From: Tunturibacter psychrotolerans | GTDB taxonomy: Bacteria > Acidobacteriota > Terriglobia > Terriglobales > Acidobacteriaceae | DNA length: 64,000 nucleotides | Direction of reading: 5' to 3' | Assembly (NCBI RefSeq): GCF_040359615.1 | Contig: NZ_CP132942.1 | Location: 2,914,001 to 2,978,000, forward strand | Shown here: piece after piece, positions 36,871-45,253 of the stretch | How the letters are laid out: each line of letters starts with the position of its first letter | Numbering within the stretch: position 1 is the stretch's first letter | The notes under the pieces: generated by a model | What the model saw: only the letters and a program-made list of their open reading frames with translations | Databases searched by the model: none | Told to the model about the DNA's origin: nothing | Translations under genes and position numbers: made by a program

Positions 36871-37620
36871 GTGATCAAGCAAATCGCACGCATTGGCGCG
36901 ACCACCCTCTGGGCAATCGCCCTCCTGCTCGCCGCTACTCGCCCCTCCTCCGGCCAGGCAGTCGTCACAAACGAGAACAACCCCTTCCTCGATCCCAAAG
37001 GCCACCAGCCCCTCGAGATCGGCGCCATCGTCCAGGGCGGCTTTGGCCTCACGGAAAACCGCGATGACTTCAAGTTCATCATGGCAGGCGTCCACGCCGG
37101 CAAAGTCCTCACAGGCAACGTGGGCCACGGCCCTCTCCGCGGCAACTTCGAGTACGCCGTCGAAGCCTTCCCCTTCTGGCAGTCCTACACACCCATATTC
37201 CAGCGCCCCTTCTGCACCAACCCGCCCGGCACCCCCGAGCAGTGCACCCCCTTCTACACGGTAGGCGGCACCTTCACCGGAGCCTCCGTCACCCCGATCA
37301 TCCTTCGCTGGAACGTCATCGGCACCAAAAAGTTCTCCTTCTGGGGACAAGCGGCAGGCGGCCTTCTCTGGACCAACCACAAGTACCCAGCCTTCGGCGG
37401 TCCACCCTACAACTCACAAAACGACGGCAAATACGCCGACGCGAGCGTCTTCAACTTCACCCCCCAAGGCGGCATCGGCCTGCACTACTTCCTCCGCCCG
37501 CGCCGCTCCATCGACTTCAGCGCCAACGGCGTCCACATCTCCAGCGCCTCCCTCGGAGACCGCAACCCCGGCGTCAACGCCAGCGTTCAATTCTCCCTCG
37601 GCTACACCTGGTGGAAATAA
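36871..37620 (+). CDS. PagL-like lipid A 3-O-deacylase (acyloxyacyl hydrolase)
   Basis: A 249-residue outer-membrane beta-barrel-like protein with a signal peptide (1-29, ending PSSGQA). The C-terminal motif NGVHISSASLGDRNPGVN matches the PagL active-site segment: His222 and Ser224, followed by the NPGxN turn, then a last strand ending in aromatic residues (YTWWK), as in outer-membrane proteins. PagL removes the 3-linked acyl chain of lipid A. Start GTG at 36871 with GGAG directly upstream. Function by motif; activity not certain. Confidence 0.8.
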   Translation: MIKQIARIGATTLWAIALLLAATRPSSGQAVVTNENNPFLDPKGHQPLEIGAIVQGGFGLTENRDDFKFIMAGVHAGKVLTGNVGHGPLRGNFEYAVEAFPFWQSYTPIFQRPFCTNPPGTPEQCTPFYTVGGTFTGASVTPIILRWNVIGTKKFSFWGQAAGGLLWTNHKYPAFGGPPYNSQNDGKYADASVFNFTPQGGIGLHYFLRPRRSIDFSANGVHISSASLGDRNPGVNASVQFSLGYTWWK

Positions 37621-37662
37621 CTCTTACAATAAGCCGCGAATCACGCACGAGCAGCAGTTGAA

Positions 37663-38583
37663 ATGAATCCAGAAGCCATCATCGAGTGCGTCCCCAACTT
37701 CTCTGAAGGCACCGACGCCGCCAAAGTCGAAAAGATCGTCGCCGCCACGCAGGTCGAAGGCGTGCGCCTGCTCGACTGGTCCCTCGACACCGCACACAAT
37801 CGCTCCATCGTCACTCTCGCCGGCTCGCCCACCGGCATCGTCGAAGCCGCTGTCCTCGCCGCAGGCAAAGCCGCCGAGCTCATCGACCTCACCACCCAGA
37901 ACGGCGTACATCCCCGCATCGGCGCCGCCGACGTTATCCCCTTCATCCCGGTCAGCGGAGCCTCCCTTGCCGACTGCGCCGTCCTCGCCCGCCAGGCCGG
38001 CCTCCTCATCTGGCGCCGCTACGGCGTTCCCGTCTACTTCTACGGAGCAGCCGCCGCCCGCCCCGACCGCGTCCTCCTCGAAGACGTCCGCCGCGGCCAG
38101 TTTGAAGGTCTCCGCGACGCCGCCCTCCGCGACGCCACTCGCCGTCCCGACATCGGCGGCCCCGAACTCCACGAAACCGCCGGAGCCTCCGCCGTTGGAG
38201 CCCGCAGCTTCCTCATCGCCTACAGCGTCCACCTCCAGCAGCCCGACATCGCCGCCGCCCGAGCCATCGCCCGCGACATCCGCGCCGCCAACGGTGGCCT
38301 CCACGGCGTTAAAGCCATCGCCGTCCTCGCCAACGGCCGCGCTCAGGTCAGCATGAACGTCACCGACTTCCGCCTCACTCCCATGCGTCACGTCCACGCC
38401 ACCGTCCAGCACCTCGCCCAGCGACACGGCGTCCTCATCGAAGAAGCCGAGCTCATCGGCCTCATCCCCGAAGCCGCCTATGAGCCCGATTCAGATTGGG
38501 TTCGTCAAATAAGCGGCTTCGATCCAGACGGAAAGGTACTAGAGCGCAGGCTTCACTCCCCCATCGCGTGGCCTCAGCACTAG
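37663..38583 (+). CDS. ftcD: Glutamate formimidoyltransferase
   Basis: Transfers the formimino group of formiminoglutamate to tetrahydrofolate, a step of histidine breakdown. The 306-residue product has ECVPNFSEGTDAAKVEKIV at the start, the catalytic His in VHPRIGAADVIPFIPV, and AQVSMNVTDFRLTPM. Only the transferase domain is present, as in bacterial single-domain forms; the cyclodeaminase is absent from this window. Neighbours do not belong to histidine use, so the gene is isolated. Confidence 0.93.
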   Translation: MNPEAIIECVPNFSEGTDAAKVEKIVAATQVEGVRLLDWSLDTAHNRSIVTLAGSPTGIVEAAVLAAGKAAELIDLTTQNGVHPRIGAADVIPFIPVSGASLADCAVLARQAGLLIWRRYGVPVYFYGAAAARPDRVLLEDVRRGQFEGLRDAALRDATRRPDIGGPELHETAGASAVGARSFLIAYSVHLQQPDIAAARAIARDIRAANGGLHGVKAIAVLANGRAQVSMNVTDFRLTPMRHVHATVQHLAQRHGVLIEEAELIGLIPEAAYEPDSDWVRQISGFDPDGKVLERRLHSPIAWPQH

Positions 38584-38728
38584 GTCTTCCAAAATCACCC
38601 CATCTACCACGAAAGTAGCAAGCTTGCTAACAGAACTCGTCTCATCCAGTCTTGCAACCAGCGCGTATTCACGGAACAATGGTGGTATTGCAGCTACACT
38701 GCTAGTAGCTCAAGGAGCAAAAGGATTT

Positions 38729-39688
38729 ATGAACACAACCAAGCGTACCCTCTTCACCGCAGCCGTAGTTATGGCGACCATGTTGGCCCCCAACTTCGCC
38801 TCCGCTGCACAGCTCTCCAGCGACGCCAAGTCCGCCACTCCCAAGGAAGTTCAGCAGCTCATCGTCGTCGACTATCGCGCCATGCAGAACTCCCCCGCGG
38901 CCATGGACCTCAAAGACCGAGTCCTCCCGCCCGAACTCAAGCGCCTCGAGACCGCCCTCAAAAGCTCCGGCCTCAAGGTCGACGCGGACGCCGACGTCCT
39001 CGCCTTCGCCGCCTTCCGCGATTCGAAGGGTGAGGGAACCCGCATCGTAGGCATCGCCCAGGGCCAGTTCCACACCCGCGAAGTCATGGCCAACTTCACC
39101 AAGAACAAGATCAAGCCCACCATGATCCGCAACAACAGCGTTTATCCCATGGGCTCCAACGGCATGAGCGTCGTCTTCCTCAACCAGACCACCATGGTCT
39201 TCGGCGACAAGGATTCCGTAAAGGAAGCGATGGATGCGCGTGACGGAATCACCTCGAACTTCCTTGCGAACGGCGACATGGTCAACGAGATGGCGGTCGT
39301 AGACTCCAAGGCCGTCTGGAGTCTCCTCGACGCCAAGGGCACACAGACCATGATGAAGGGCGTCCTCGGCGACGCCTCGCAACTCGCCGACTACGACACC
39401 GTCAAGAACCGCATGAAGAGCAGCCGTTACACCATGGACTTCCAGAACGGCGTCAAGTTCGATATGGCCGTCGTCATGTCCGACACTCTCACCGCCGCCA
39501 CCGCAGCCACCTTGATGAAGGGCGTCTCGATCCTCCGTAAAAACTCAGGTACACCGCTTGAGAAATCGGCTCTCGATCAGACCACCATCGACTCGAACGC
39601 AGGCACTCTGACCGTCTCTTACTCCTCTTCCGACAGCCAGTTTGCCAGCCTCCTCACCTCGCCGCTCTTCCAGTCCGTAGTCAAGTAA
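38729..39688 (+). CDS. Exported protein of unknown function
   Basis: A 319-residue exported protein with signal peptide (1-26, MNTTKRTLFTAAVVMATMLA ... ASAA) and a mixed alpha/beta mature part with no recognised domain. Notable segments are VVDYRAMQNSPAAMDLKDRVLPP, MSVVFLNQTTMVFGDKDSVKE and VMSDTLTAATAATLMKGVS. The pattern of a strand with GDKDSVKEAMDAR suggests a DUF-type fold found in acidobacterial exported proteins, but I cannot name it. The ATG at 38729 follows AAAAGGA. A strong terminator follows. Confidence 0.7.
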   Translation: MNTTKRTLFTAAVVMATMLAPNFASAAQLSSDAKSATPKEVQQLIVVDYRAMQNSPAAMDLKDRVLPPELKRLETALKSSGLKVDADADVLAFAAFRDSKGEGTRIVGIAQGQFHTREVMANFTKNKIKPTMIRNNSVYPMGSNGMSVVFLNQTTMVFGDKDSVKEAMDARDGITSNFLANGDMVNEMAVVDSKAVWSLLDAKGTQTMMKGVLGDASQLADYDTVKNRMKSSRYTMDFQNGVKFDMAVVMSDTLTAATAATLMKGVSILRKNSGTPLEKSALDQTTIDSNAGTLTVSYSSSDSQFASLLTSPLFQSVVK

Positions 39689-39720
39689 GCATAGTCACGA
39701 AGCATTCGGTCTCAAAAAAA

Positions 39721-39762
39721 GCCCGGTCTCCGCATCAAGCGGATGCCGGGCATTTCTTTTTG
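39721..39762 (+). terminator. Intrinsic terminator after the exported protein gene
   Basis: GCCCGG and CCGGGC arms with an inner stem CCGC / GCGG around the loop ATCAA, followed by ATTTCTTTTTG. Confidence 0.8.
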
Positions 39763-39800
39763 CGCTCAACTAGAACACACACTTTTTCAAGCTCCTCAAA

Positions 39801-40268
39801 TCAGACGACAGCCAGCGGCCGGTTCAACTCCGTCTGCCACTTGGACGGATCCGGCCCTACCTCCGTGCCCGTAAGATATCTCTCCCAAAGATCGACCCCC
39901 GTCTTATATCCGCTCTTCGCGATCCACGCCTCAAGCTCACCCCATCCTCCGCCAAGGCCCGAGTAGTCGCCGTGATACACGGTCCTCGCCACCTTCATCG
40001 TAGGCCACTCTCCAGATTGCACCCGGCCCGACGCCTTAATCGGTGCGGCCACCGGCACACAGATCTCGAAATCAAACGTGTCCTTCGGAGCTCGCAGGTG
40101 ATGGGTAAACCACGGCCCGGCCTCGGTCACTCCCTGCGCAGCCACAGCAGCCTTCACCTCGTTCAACCCCGGAATCATAACCTTCTGTATCTCCGAAGTC
40201 GGAACCGTGAGATGAAGAAATGCCACAGGCTGCGTATCTGTCTCAACAATCCGCGGTGTCTCGATCAT
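39801..40268 (-). CDS. GyrI-like small-molecule-binding protein
   Basis: A 155-residue protein of the GyrI-like/AraC effector-binding superfamily (SHS2-type beta-alpha fold): PVAFLHLTVPTSEIQKV, FDFEICVPVAAPIKASGRVQ, and the aromatic-rich end SGLGGGWGELEAWIAKSGY. Such proteins bind small hydrophobic compounds, either as stand-alone binders or as hydrolases. A good GGAGAAGACAACA leader precedes the ATG. Last member of the four-gene group below the TetR regulator. Confidence 0.75.
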   Translation of the reverse strand: MIETPRIVETDTQPVAFLHLTVPTSEIQKVMIPGLNEVKAAVAAQGVTEAGPWFTHHLRAPKDTFDFEICVPVAAPIKASGRVQSGEWPTMKVARTVYHGDYSGLGGGWGELEAWIAKSGYKTGVDLWERYLTGTEVGPDPSKWQTELNRPLAVV

Positions 40269-40418
40269 TGTTGTCTTCTCCTGGTTGCTTTGTGTCCGTC
40301 ACAGTTATTGTTCTCGTTCAAGAGGTTAGTCCTCTCGACCGACGTCATGCGGCTATCACGCGACGCAGAGGAGCGACGATTGTTATTCGATTGTGTCGCC
40401 CCTGTCGCTGTCTGCTTG

Positions 40419-40877
40419 CTAAGGAGTCAAATCAAAAGCCGGCCGCAGACTGCCATCCATGTAGAACGGCACTGACGTATGTGAGTGTGTGATCCTCCAC
40501 TGACCAGACTCCCGCTTTAAATGAAGAGTGGAACGCATCCAGAAGCTGACCAGTCGCGCTGCCGTCTTCGAGGTGGCGTTCAGGTGCATAAAGCCGTGAC
40601 AGAACGCGACATCACCACTGACAGTCACCTCAAAATCACGCGCTTCTATTTCGACCGGCCCATCCCAGGTATCAAACCACGCCTGCTTCTCGCGGAGATC
40701 TATTCCACGATGAGAGAGCGGCGGAGCCAGATTGTAGTCGGCCGCATCCGTCGCGAACAACGCCACAAATCCGGCAGCATCTTTGTCATGATTCGCCTTG
40801 CGGAGTTGATCGATCACCGCCAGAACTTCGGTTTGATCCTGCGAAACCTCGGTCTGCAACGCTACTGTCGCCATCAT
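40419..40877 (-). CDS. SnoaL-like/DUF4440 protein
   Basis: A 152-residue cone-fold protein of the NTF2-like superfamily: AVIDQLRKANHDKDAAGFVALFATDA at the start and WRITHSHTSVPFYMDG at the end. Members include polyketide cyclase-like and steroid-isomerase-like enzymes as well as pure binding proteins, so activity is not predicted. GGAG precedes the first ATG. Middle gene of the TetR-led group. Confidence 0.72.
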   Translation of the reverse strand: MMATVALQTEVSQDQTEVLAVIDQLRKANHDKDAAGFVALFATDAADYNLAPPLSHRGIDLREKQAWFDTWDGPVEIEARDFEVTVSGDVAFCHGFMHLNATSKTAARLVSFWMRSTLHLKRESGQWRITHSHTSVPFYMDGSLRPAFDLTP

Positions 40878-40937
40878 GGTTCTCCTCTCTGATTAGTTGC
40901 ACGGCCCTTGCTGCATCTTCAAAAGCACACACCAGTC

Positions 40938-41456
40938 TTACCGGATAGGCACCCACACCTCAACATCGCCCACACCAACCTTCGGATCGAAGCTCTCGCC
41001 GTAACGCTCAAAGAAACCAGGCGAACCAGGCGTCCCAAGCCCGAGTGAGTACCGCGACTTCGGCAGCCACTCGCGTTCAATCGCACGGCATGTGTCTTGA
41101 AGCTTTGAGATGTGACCGCGATGTGTAAACACTGCATATCGCTCCCTAGGCATCGTCACAACGTTCAACTCCGGAGGAACTCCCTCGAAGCTTTGCACCT
41201 CTACTGCCGCCATATAGTCGAAGCCGTCCGGCAAAGGAAAACAAACTCCATACGCCACCCGGCCTACCTGTCCCGGAACCTTATTGATGTAAGGTACAAA
41301 ACGCTCCCAAAGCTCCGGAATCTCTCCTATCGTTGTTATCGTGTAGTTGTCCCGCAAACCCGCCAACAGCATCGCCTTTCCATCCTCGAACCGCGGCGCT
41401 TCCAACAACCCCTCAGAAAATGGTTCATCTCCTCGCTGTAGTGATACCTCTGTCAT
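40938..41456 (-). CDS. GyrI-like/AraC effector-binding protein
   Basis: A 172-residue protein with two halves typical of the GyrI-like binding domain: ELWERFVPYINKVPGQVGRVAYG, YMAAVEVQSFEGVPPELNVVTMP and the end FDPKVGVGDVEVWVPI. It starts (MTEVSLQRGD) 31 bases inside the 3' end of the TetR gene, which implies coupled expression. It probably binds the same or a similar ligand as the second GyrI-like protein in the group. Confidence 0.78.
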   Translation of the reverse strand: MTEVSLQRGDEPFSEGLLEAPRFEDGKAMLLAGLRDNYTITTIGEIPELWERFVPYINKVPGQVGRVAYGVCFPLPDGFDYMAAVEVQSFEGVPPELNVVTMPRERYAVFTHRGHISKLQDTCRAIEREWLPKSRYSLGLGTPGSPGFFERYGESFDPKVGVGDVEVWVPIR

Positions 41457-42090
41457 TTCGAACGCTCCTTCGATCGGATTGAGAGAACAACATCTCAATA
41501 TACCGATGCAGATGATCAATGCAATCAACTGCTATCTCGGATCCGCCCTTCGCCTTAGCAAGAATGAAAGCTCCCTGAAACGTAGCCTGCGTGTAAAGCG
41601 CGAGACTCTGCGCCGTCCAATCCGCTTCAATACCATATTCCCGAATAGCCTCCGCGATGTCTGCCTCAATGGTTGCCGCATGGCTACTGATGCTCCTGTT
41701 GCAGGCCTCCCGAATATCCGGGTTGGTATCGTAGACCTCCTGCACCATCGTTCCCACCAGACAGGTAAAGTCCGCCAGCTCCCCCCGCAAAATCTCCTTG
41801 CGAAAATCCACATACGCCAGCACGCGATCCAGTGGATCGGTTAGCTGCCGGTAGGGCGCCGATCGAAACAACGCGCTGGTCACCTCTTCCCAGTGCTCAG
41901 CCGCCGCCAGCGCCAAATCTTCCTTGCTCTTGAAGTGATGAAAGAAGCTGCCCTTGGTCAATCCAGCCTCCGCGCACACATCCTCAATTCGCGTGGCCGC
42001 ATATCCTTTGACGCGGATTACATGCATGGCCGCATTCAGAAACCTTGTCTTCGATTCGTGCCGCGTCTCGATCATGTATGTTGGCCCCAT
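41425..42090 (-). CDS. TetR/AcrR family transcriptional regulator
   Basis: A 221-residue repressor: helix-turn-helix in the N-terminus (RFLNAAMHVIRVKGYAATRIEDVCAEAGLTKGSFFHHFKSKEDL), then a helical ligand domain. The start at 42090 (MGPTYMIETRHES) or five codons later is preferred over the far upstream GTG because a perfect inverted repeat with -35/-10 boxes sits at 42102-42131, directly upstream. It overlaps the following GyrI-like gene by 32 bases. It probably represses its own operon and is released by a small hydrophobic ligand. Confidence 0.88.
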   Translation of the reverse strand: MGPTYMIETRHESKTRFLNAAMHVIRVKGYAATRIEDVCAEAGLTKGSFFHHFKSKEDLALAAAEHWEEVTSALFRSAPYRQLTDPLDRVLAYVDFRKEILRGELADFTCLVGTMVQEVYDTNPDIREACNRSISSHAATIEADIAEAIREYGIEADWTAQSLALYTQATFQGAFILAKAKGGSEIAVDCIDHLHRYIEMLFSQSDRRSVRNDRGITTARR

Positions 42091-42105
42091 GGTTGGCAGA
42101 GACAG

Positions 42106-42121
42106 TACCAACCAGTTGGTA
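42106..42121. promoter_or_regulatory. TetR-family operator and promoter
   Basis: Perfect inverted repeat TACCAAC-CA-GTTGGTA at 42106-42121. On the minus strand a TTGACA -35 box (42131-42126) and TACTGT -10 box (42107-42102) are 18 bases apart with the inverted repeat between and over the -10, so binding would block transcription. The sequence resembles known TetR-family sites of the TACCAACTGGTTA type. Confidence 0.75.
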
Positions 42122-42428
42122 TGTTTGTCAACGTAATATTCCCACGCCGGTCGCATCCGCCAACGTCAGGCTCACACAAGATCGCTAAGACCTTCAGCAA
42201 CAGGGGCGGTCGCACGGACGTCATTTGCAGATGAAAACGGTCATACCGCCCGCAGCGCTGTATTCGCAACGCGGTTTCCACCGATCGCAAAGCTGTCAAG
42301 CCCTCTTTATCAATAAGTCTCTCTATATCAATAAGATAGACTTGGCGTATTAGTTCTGGTCCGACAGCTATACTGGATACAGCTCGGAGTGAAGGGTCCA
42401 TCGCCTTTCGACGTCCGGGCGAGAGAAC

Positions 42429-42552
42429 CCCGTAAGTCCTTTGGCTGGACGAATTTGCCCGTAACCCTTTTGATATGACGAATTTGCGAGCGTGTTCTTG
42501 CCGTAAGTCATTGATTCAAAGTATTTTACGGAATCATACCAGGGGGGGCCTC
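42429..42552 (+). repeat. Element C, copy 1 (tandem GACGAATTT unit plus G-tract)
   Basis: The unit GACGAATTTGC preceded by CCGTAACCC-type sequence occurs twice in tandem (about 42449 and 42478), followed by CCGTAAGTCATTGATTC and its partial inverse (TTTTACGGAATCA), then TACCAGGGGGGGCCTCCC. The same order, in the opposite orientation, is found at 54223-54350. Confidence 0.65.
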
Positions 42553-42553
42553 C

Positions 42554-43006
42554 CTAGAACGCAAGGACAACGCCGAAAACATTGCCCTGGAACGAATACT
42601 TCCGGCTGAATTTGGTTCCAAACCTCGCCTGATACCCCTCAAGCCCATCGCGAGTGACGGCTGGTGTCGAGATTACGCAATTGGAGTCAGGAGAAGCGAG
42701 CTTGCTCTTCCAACCGCCTGCGATCATGTTGCAAAGCTCTCCGATCGCATCATCCACCATCGGATCGTGCGGCTCCGAAGGGGTTCCCAGCAACGCCTCG
42801 GCAGTCACCGACGCGGTAGCCTGGCTCGCATACAAGAGGCACTCGCCATCCACGGCACCGGTAAATTGAATCCTCGCTACGATCCGCCCTTCCACGGTGT
42901 CAACCTCACCCTCCAACGGATCGCAGCTTCTCGCCAGCATCGTCTCAAAAACTTCCGCGACCGCTGAATCCAGCCGAGTCACTGCCTCATCCTGCGCGTT
43001 TGGCAC
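42554..43006 (-). CDS. cheX: CheX-like chemotaxis phosphatase
   Basis: A 150-residue protein of the CheC/CheX/FliY family, which dephosphorylates CheY-P. The diagnostic active-site motif D-x-x-x-E-x-x-N-M-I-x-G-x-x-K is seen as DAIGELCNMIAGGWKSK (about 89-105). The rest (for example YASQATASVTAEALLG) fits the family. The neighbouring cheY-like gene on the same strand is the natural partner. In acidobacteria CheX-like proteins are found near flagellar genes. Confidence 0.85.
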   Translation of the reverse strand: MPNAQDEAVTRLDSAVAEVFETMLARSCDPLEGEVDTVEGRIVARIQFTGAVDGECLLYASQATASVTAEALLGTPSEPHDPMVDDAIGELCNMIAGGWKSKLASPDSNCVISTPAVTRDGLEGYQARFGTKFSRKYSFQGNVFGVVLAF

Positions 43007-43135
43007 AATCGTCCTCTTCCCACTCCTGGTTTATATTCCGCAACAATCGAGCAACTCTCAACTTAAGATTCACCAGATTCTAAGATTCGATAGGTTGAAC
43101 CGAATGATCCAAGCGAAACGATCAGCAACAACCTT

Positions 43136-43522
43136 CTATGCAACCCGCATGAGTGGAAGTACGCGCGCCTTCACCTGCTCGGCCGTGAACGGCTTGCAGA
43201 TATAGCCTTGAGCACCCGCAGCAATCGCACGCAGCACGAAACTCTCATTGCCTTCCGTCGTAATCATCACGACAGGAACACCCTGCGCGAGATTCTCCTG
43301 CTTCCGTGCCTCCAGAAACTGCAGTCCATCCATCACTGGCATATTAATGTCACTCAGGATTAACGCCAGCGCACCGGAACCTTGATTGTCTCGAAGAGTC
43401 TGCAACGCCTCCTCCCCATTCGAAGCCTGCAACACCTCGCTGAGCTCGAGGCCCGCCTGCCGCAACGCTCGCTCGATAACCTTCCTCATCACTGCCGAAT
43501 CATCAATAATTAGAGCTCGCAC
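43136..43522 (-). CDS. cheY: CheY-like chemotaxis response regulator
   Basis: A 128-residue single receiver domain: acidic pair in ALIIDDSAVMRK, the phospho-Asp in LALILSDINMPVMDGL (about 61), Thr in VVMITTEG, and Lys in GYICKPFTAEQ. The close match to CheY, its position beside a CheX-like phosphatase and divergence from flgF, support a motor-control role. The GTG at 43522 is preferred because GGGAGG lies just upstream; the in-frame TTG four codons earlier would place that Shine-Dalgarno inside the gene. Confidence 0.9.
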   Translation of the reverse strand: MRALIIDDSAVMRKVIERALRQAGLELSEVLQASNGEEALQTLRDNQGSGALALILSDINMPVMDGLQFLEARKQENLAQGVPVVMITTEGNESFVLRAIAAGAQGYICKPFTAEQVKARVLPLMRVA

Positions 43523-43582
43523 CGACCCTCCCAACGCTTCTTCTGGTCTGACTGCTGTATCGGCAGATCAACAGCAATCTTG

Positions 43583-43620
43583 AACGACCGTCTCCTTAGC
43601 ACCTTCTAACGATCGTCTCC
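43583..43620 (+). promoter_or_regulatory. Direct repeats in the cheY-flgF divergent promoter region
   Basis: AACGACCGTCTCC (43583-43595) and AACGATCGTCTCC (43608-43620), one mismatch, 25 bases apart, lie 36 bases before the flgF ATG. The regular spacing on roughly the same DNA face (about 2.4 turns) suggests an activator or repressor site. No sigma-28 or sigma-54 consensus was found. Confidence 0.4.
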
Positions 43621-43655
43621 CAAACTTCGGCCACCGAACTGCATAAGCTCGTGGC

Positions 43656-44411
43656 ATGGACAGTGGACTCTACGCAGCATACACAGGACTACTGGCACGC
43701 ACCCAAGCGCTCGATACCGCGGCCAACAATCTGGCCAACGCAGGAACCTCTGGCTTTCGCGCCCAGCGCGACTACTTCAGTGGGGTTCTAGCAGGTGGCA
43801 TCGATCAAGATCCCGAGACAGCATCTCAGGTAGGCCAATCCGTCAACGGCTTCGGAGTCTTGGGTGGAAACAGACTGGATCTCGGACAGGGAGAACTGAA
43901 AGCCACCGGCAATCCACTGGATCTCGCCTTAGAAGGTCAGGGATTCTTCGCTGTACAGACCTCCAACGGCATTCGGTACACGAGAGATGGAGCTTTCTCC
44001 CGCTCCCCCAAAGGGATCCTTCAGACAAGTCAGGGAGAGCCAGTGCTCGATACCAATCTCAAACCCATCAGCATTCCCACCGGGAACATCTACGTCTCAC
44101 CCGATGGGAGCATCTCGGCCTCTACAGTGGACGGCAGTGTGATCGTAGGTAAGGTCGGAGCCTTCGACTTTTCGGATAGATCAGTTCTCACCGCTGAGGG
44201 CTCTAACCGATTTTCTGCGAATGGGGCAAAGCCCATCGCCGCGAACGTCTCGGTAGAACAAGGTTCGGTAGAAGGAGCCAACGAAGACGCCGTTCACGGC
44301 ACAATGCAGCTGGTGCTCGTGCAACGACAAGCAGAGATGATGCAAAAAGCATTGAGCGTATTCAATAACGACTTTGATAAGACGGCGTCAGAGGATCTTC
44401 CTCGAGTCTGA
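43656..44411 (+). CDS. flgF: Flagellar basal-body rod protein FlgF
   Basis: A 251-residue proximal rod protein of the FlgE/F/G family. The N-terminal helix motif is LLARTQALDTAANNLANAGTSGFRAQRDYF, the central motif GLDLALEGQGFFAVQTSNG (the family GxGFF pattern), and the C-terminal helix MQLVLVQRQAEMMQKALSVFNNDFD. First gene of the flagellar cluster and about 50 bases before flgG. Protein is exported by the flagellar type III system, so no signal peptide is expected. Confidence 0.93.
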   Translation: MDSGLYAAYTGLLARTQALDTAANNLANAGTSGFRAQRDYFSGVLAGGIDQDPETASQVGQSVNGFGVLGGNRLDLGQGELKATGNPLDLALEGQGFFAVQTSNGIRYTRDGAFSRSPKGILQTSQGEPVLDTNLKPISIPTGNIYVSPDGSISASTVDGSVIVGKVGAFDFSDRSVLTAEGSNRFSANGAKPIAANVSVEQGSVEGANEDAVHGTMQLVLVQRQAEMMQKALSVFNNDFDKTASEDLPRV

Positions 44412-44458
44412 CGAAAGGTCCATATTTTCAGAGTTCTCTACGGGAAAAGGAGCTTGAA

Positions 44459-45247
44459 ATGATTCGTGCGTTGTATACAGCCGCAAGTGGAATGAGTGCT
44501 CAGCAGACAAATCTGGACACTATCGCAAATAACCTGGCGAACTCAGGGACCGCGGGTTTCAGACAGCGTCAGGTGCAATTCGAGGACATGATTTATCAAA
44601 ACTTGGTGACTCCTGGTTCCGCCGAAACCCAACAGACTCTTTCGGCTGGTTTGCAGGTGGGTCTAGGTACCAAGACAGCCGCGAGCGAAGTGATTATGAC
44701 GCAGGGTGATCCCAACAATACAGGGAACCCATACGACCTTGAGATTCAAGGCGCTGGTTTTTTCCAGGTTTCTCTGCCCGATGGAACCATCGCCTACACG
44801 CGAGCTGGTAACTTTCACCTAAATAGCCAAGGCACGATTGTGACCTCAGATGGGGATACGATCTTGCCCGCAATCACAATTCCGTCTAACGCGACGAATG
44901 TAGTGATCTCTCAATATGGCGTCGTGACAGCAACGCTTCCTGGACAAACAAACGCTGCTCAGCTTGGCACCATTCAGCTTGCAACCTTCCCTAATACCGG
45001 AGGGCTCAGTTCCATCGGAAGCAACTTGTTGCAACAGACAGCAGCCTCAGGCAACCCCATTACGGATACCCCTGGTGGAACCAGTGGAATAGGAACGTTG
45101 CAGCAAGGATATCTAGAAAACTCGAATGTTGATGTCGTAGCGGAGTTTGTGCAAATGATTCTGGCTCAACGTGCCTACGAGAGCAACTCCAAAGTCATAC
45201 ATGTCGCCGACGACATGTACTCGCAGATTAACGGTCTCGTCCGGTAG
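44459..45247 (+). CDS. flgG: Flagellar basal-body rod protein FlgG
   Basis: A 262-residue distal rod protein: start MIRALYTAASGMSAQQTNLDTIANNLANSGTAGFRQRQ, central LEIQGAGFFQVSLPDG, and the end SNVDVVAEFVQMILAQRAYESNSKVI, all diagnostic for FlgG. GGAG lies about ten bases before the ATG. The stop is shared in spacing with the start of flgA. Confidence 0.96.
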   Translation: MIRALYTAASGMSAQQTNLDTIANNLANSGTAGFRQRQVQFEDMIYQNLVTPGSAETQQTLSAGLQVGLGTKTAASEVIMTQGDPNNTGNPYDLEIQGAGFFQVSLPDGTIAYTRAGNFHLNSQGTIVTSDGDTILPAITIPSNATNVVISQYGVVTATLPGQTNAAQLGTIQLATFPNTGGLSSIGSNLLQQTAASGNPITDTPGGTSGIGTLQQGYLENSNVDVVAEFVQMILAQRAYESNSKVIHVADDMYSQINGLVR

Positions 45248-45253
45248 GTGGCT

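Larger units (their letters stand above)
42091..42553. other. Intergenic region upstream of the TetR gene, with element C copy 1
   Basis: A 463-base gap. From left to right: TetR operator/promoter (42102-42131); an AT-rich stretch with a 10-base direct repeat TATCAATAAG (42308-42317 and 42326-42335, 18 bases apart); and element C copy 1 (about 42429-42552) with its tandem unit and G7 tract ending at the cheX-like stop. No gene is supported. Confidence 0.6.

Noticed and set aside
42308..42335. Two TATCAATAAG direct repeats as part of a repeat array or CRISPR
   Set aside because: Only two units 18 bases apart, no spacers of typical length and no cas genes.
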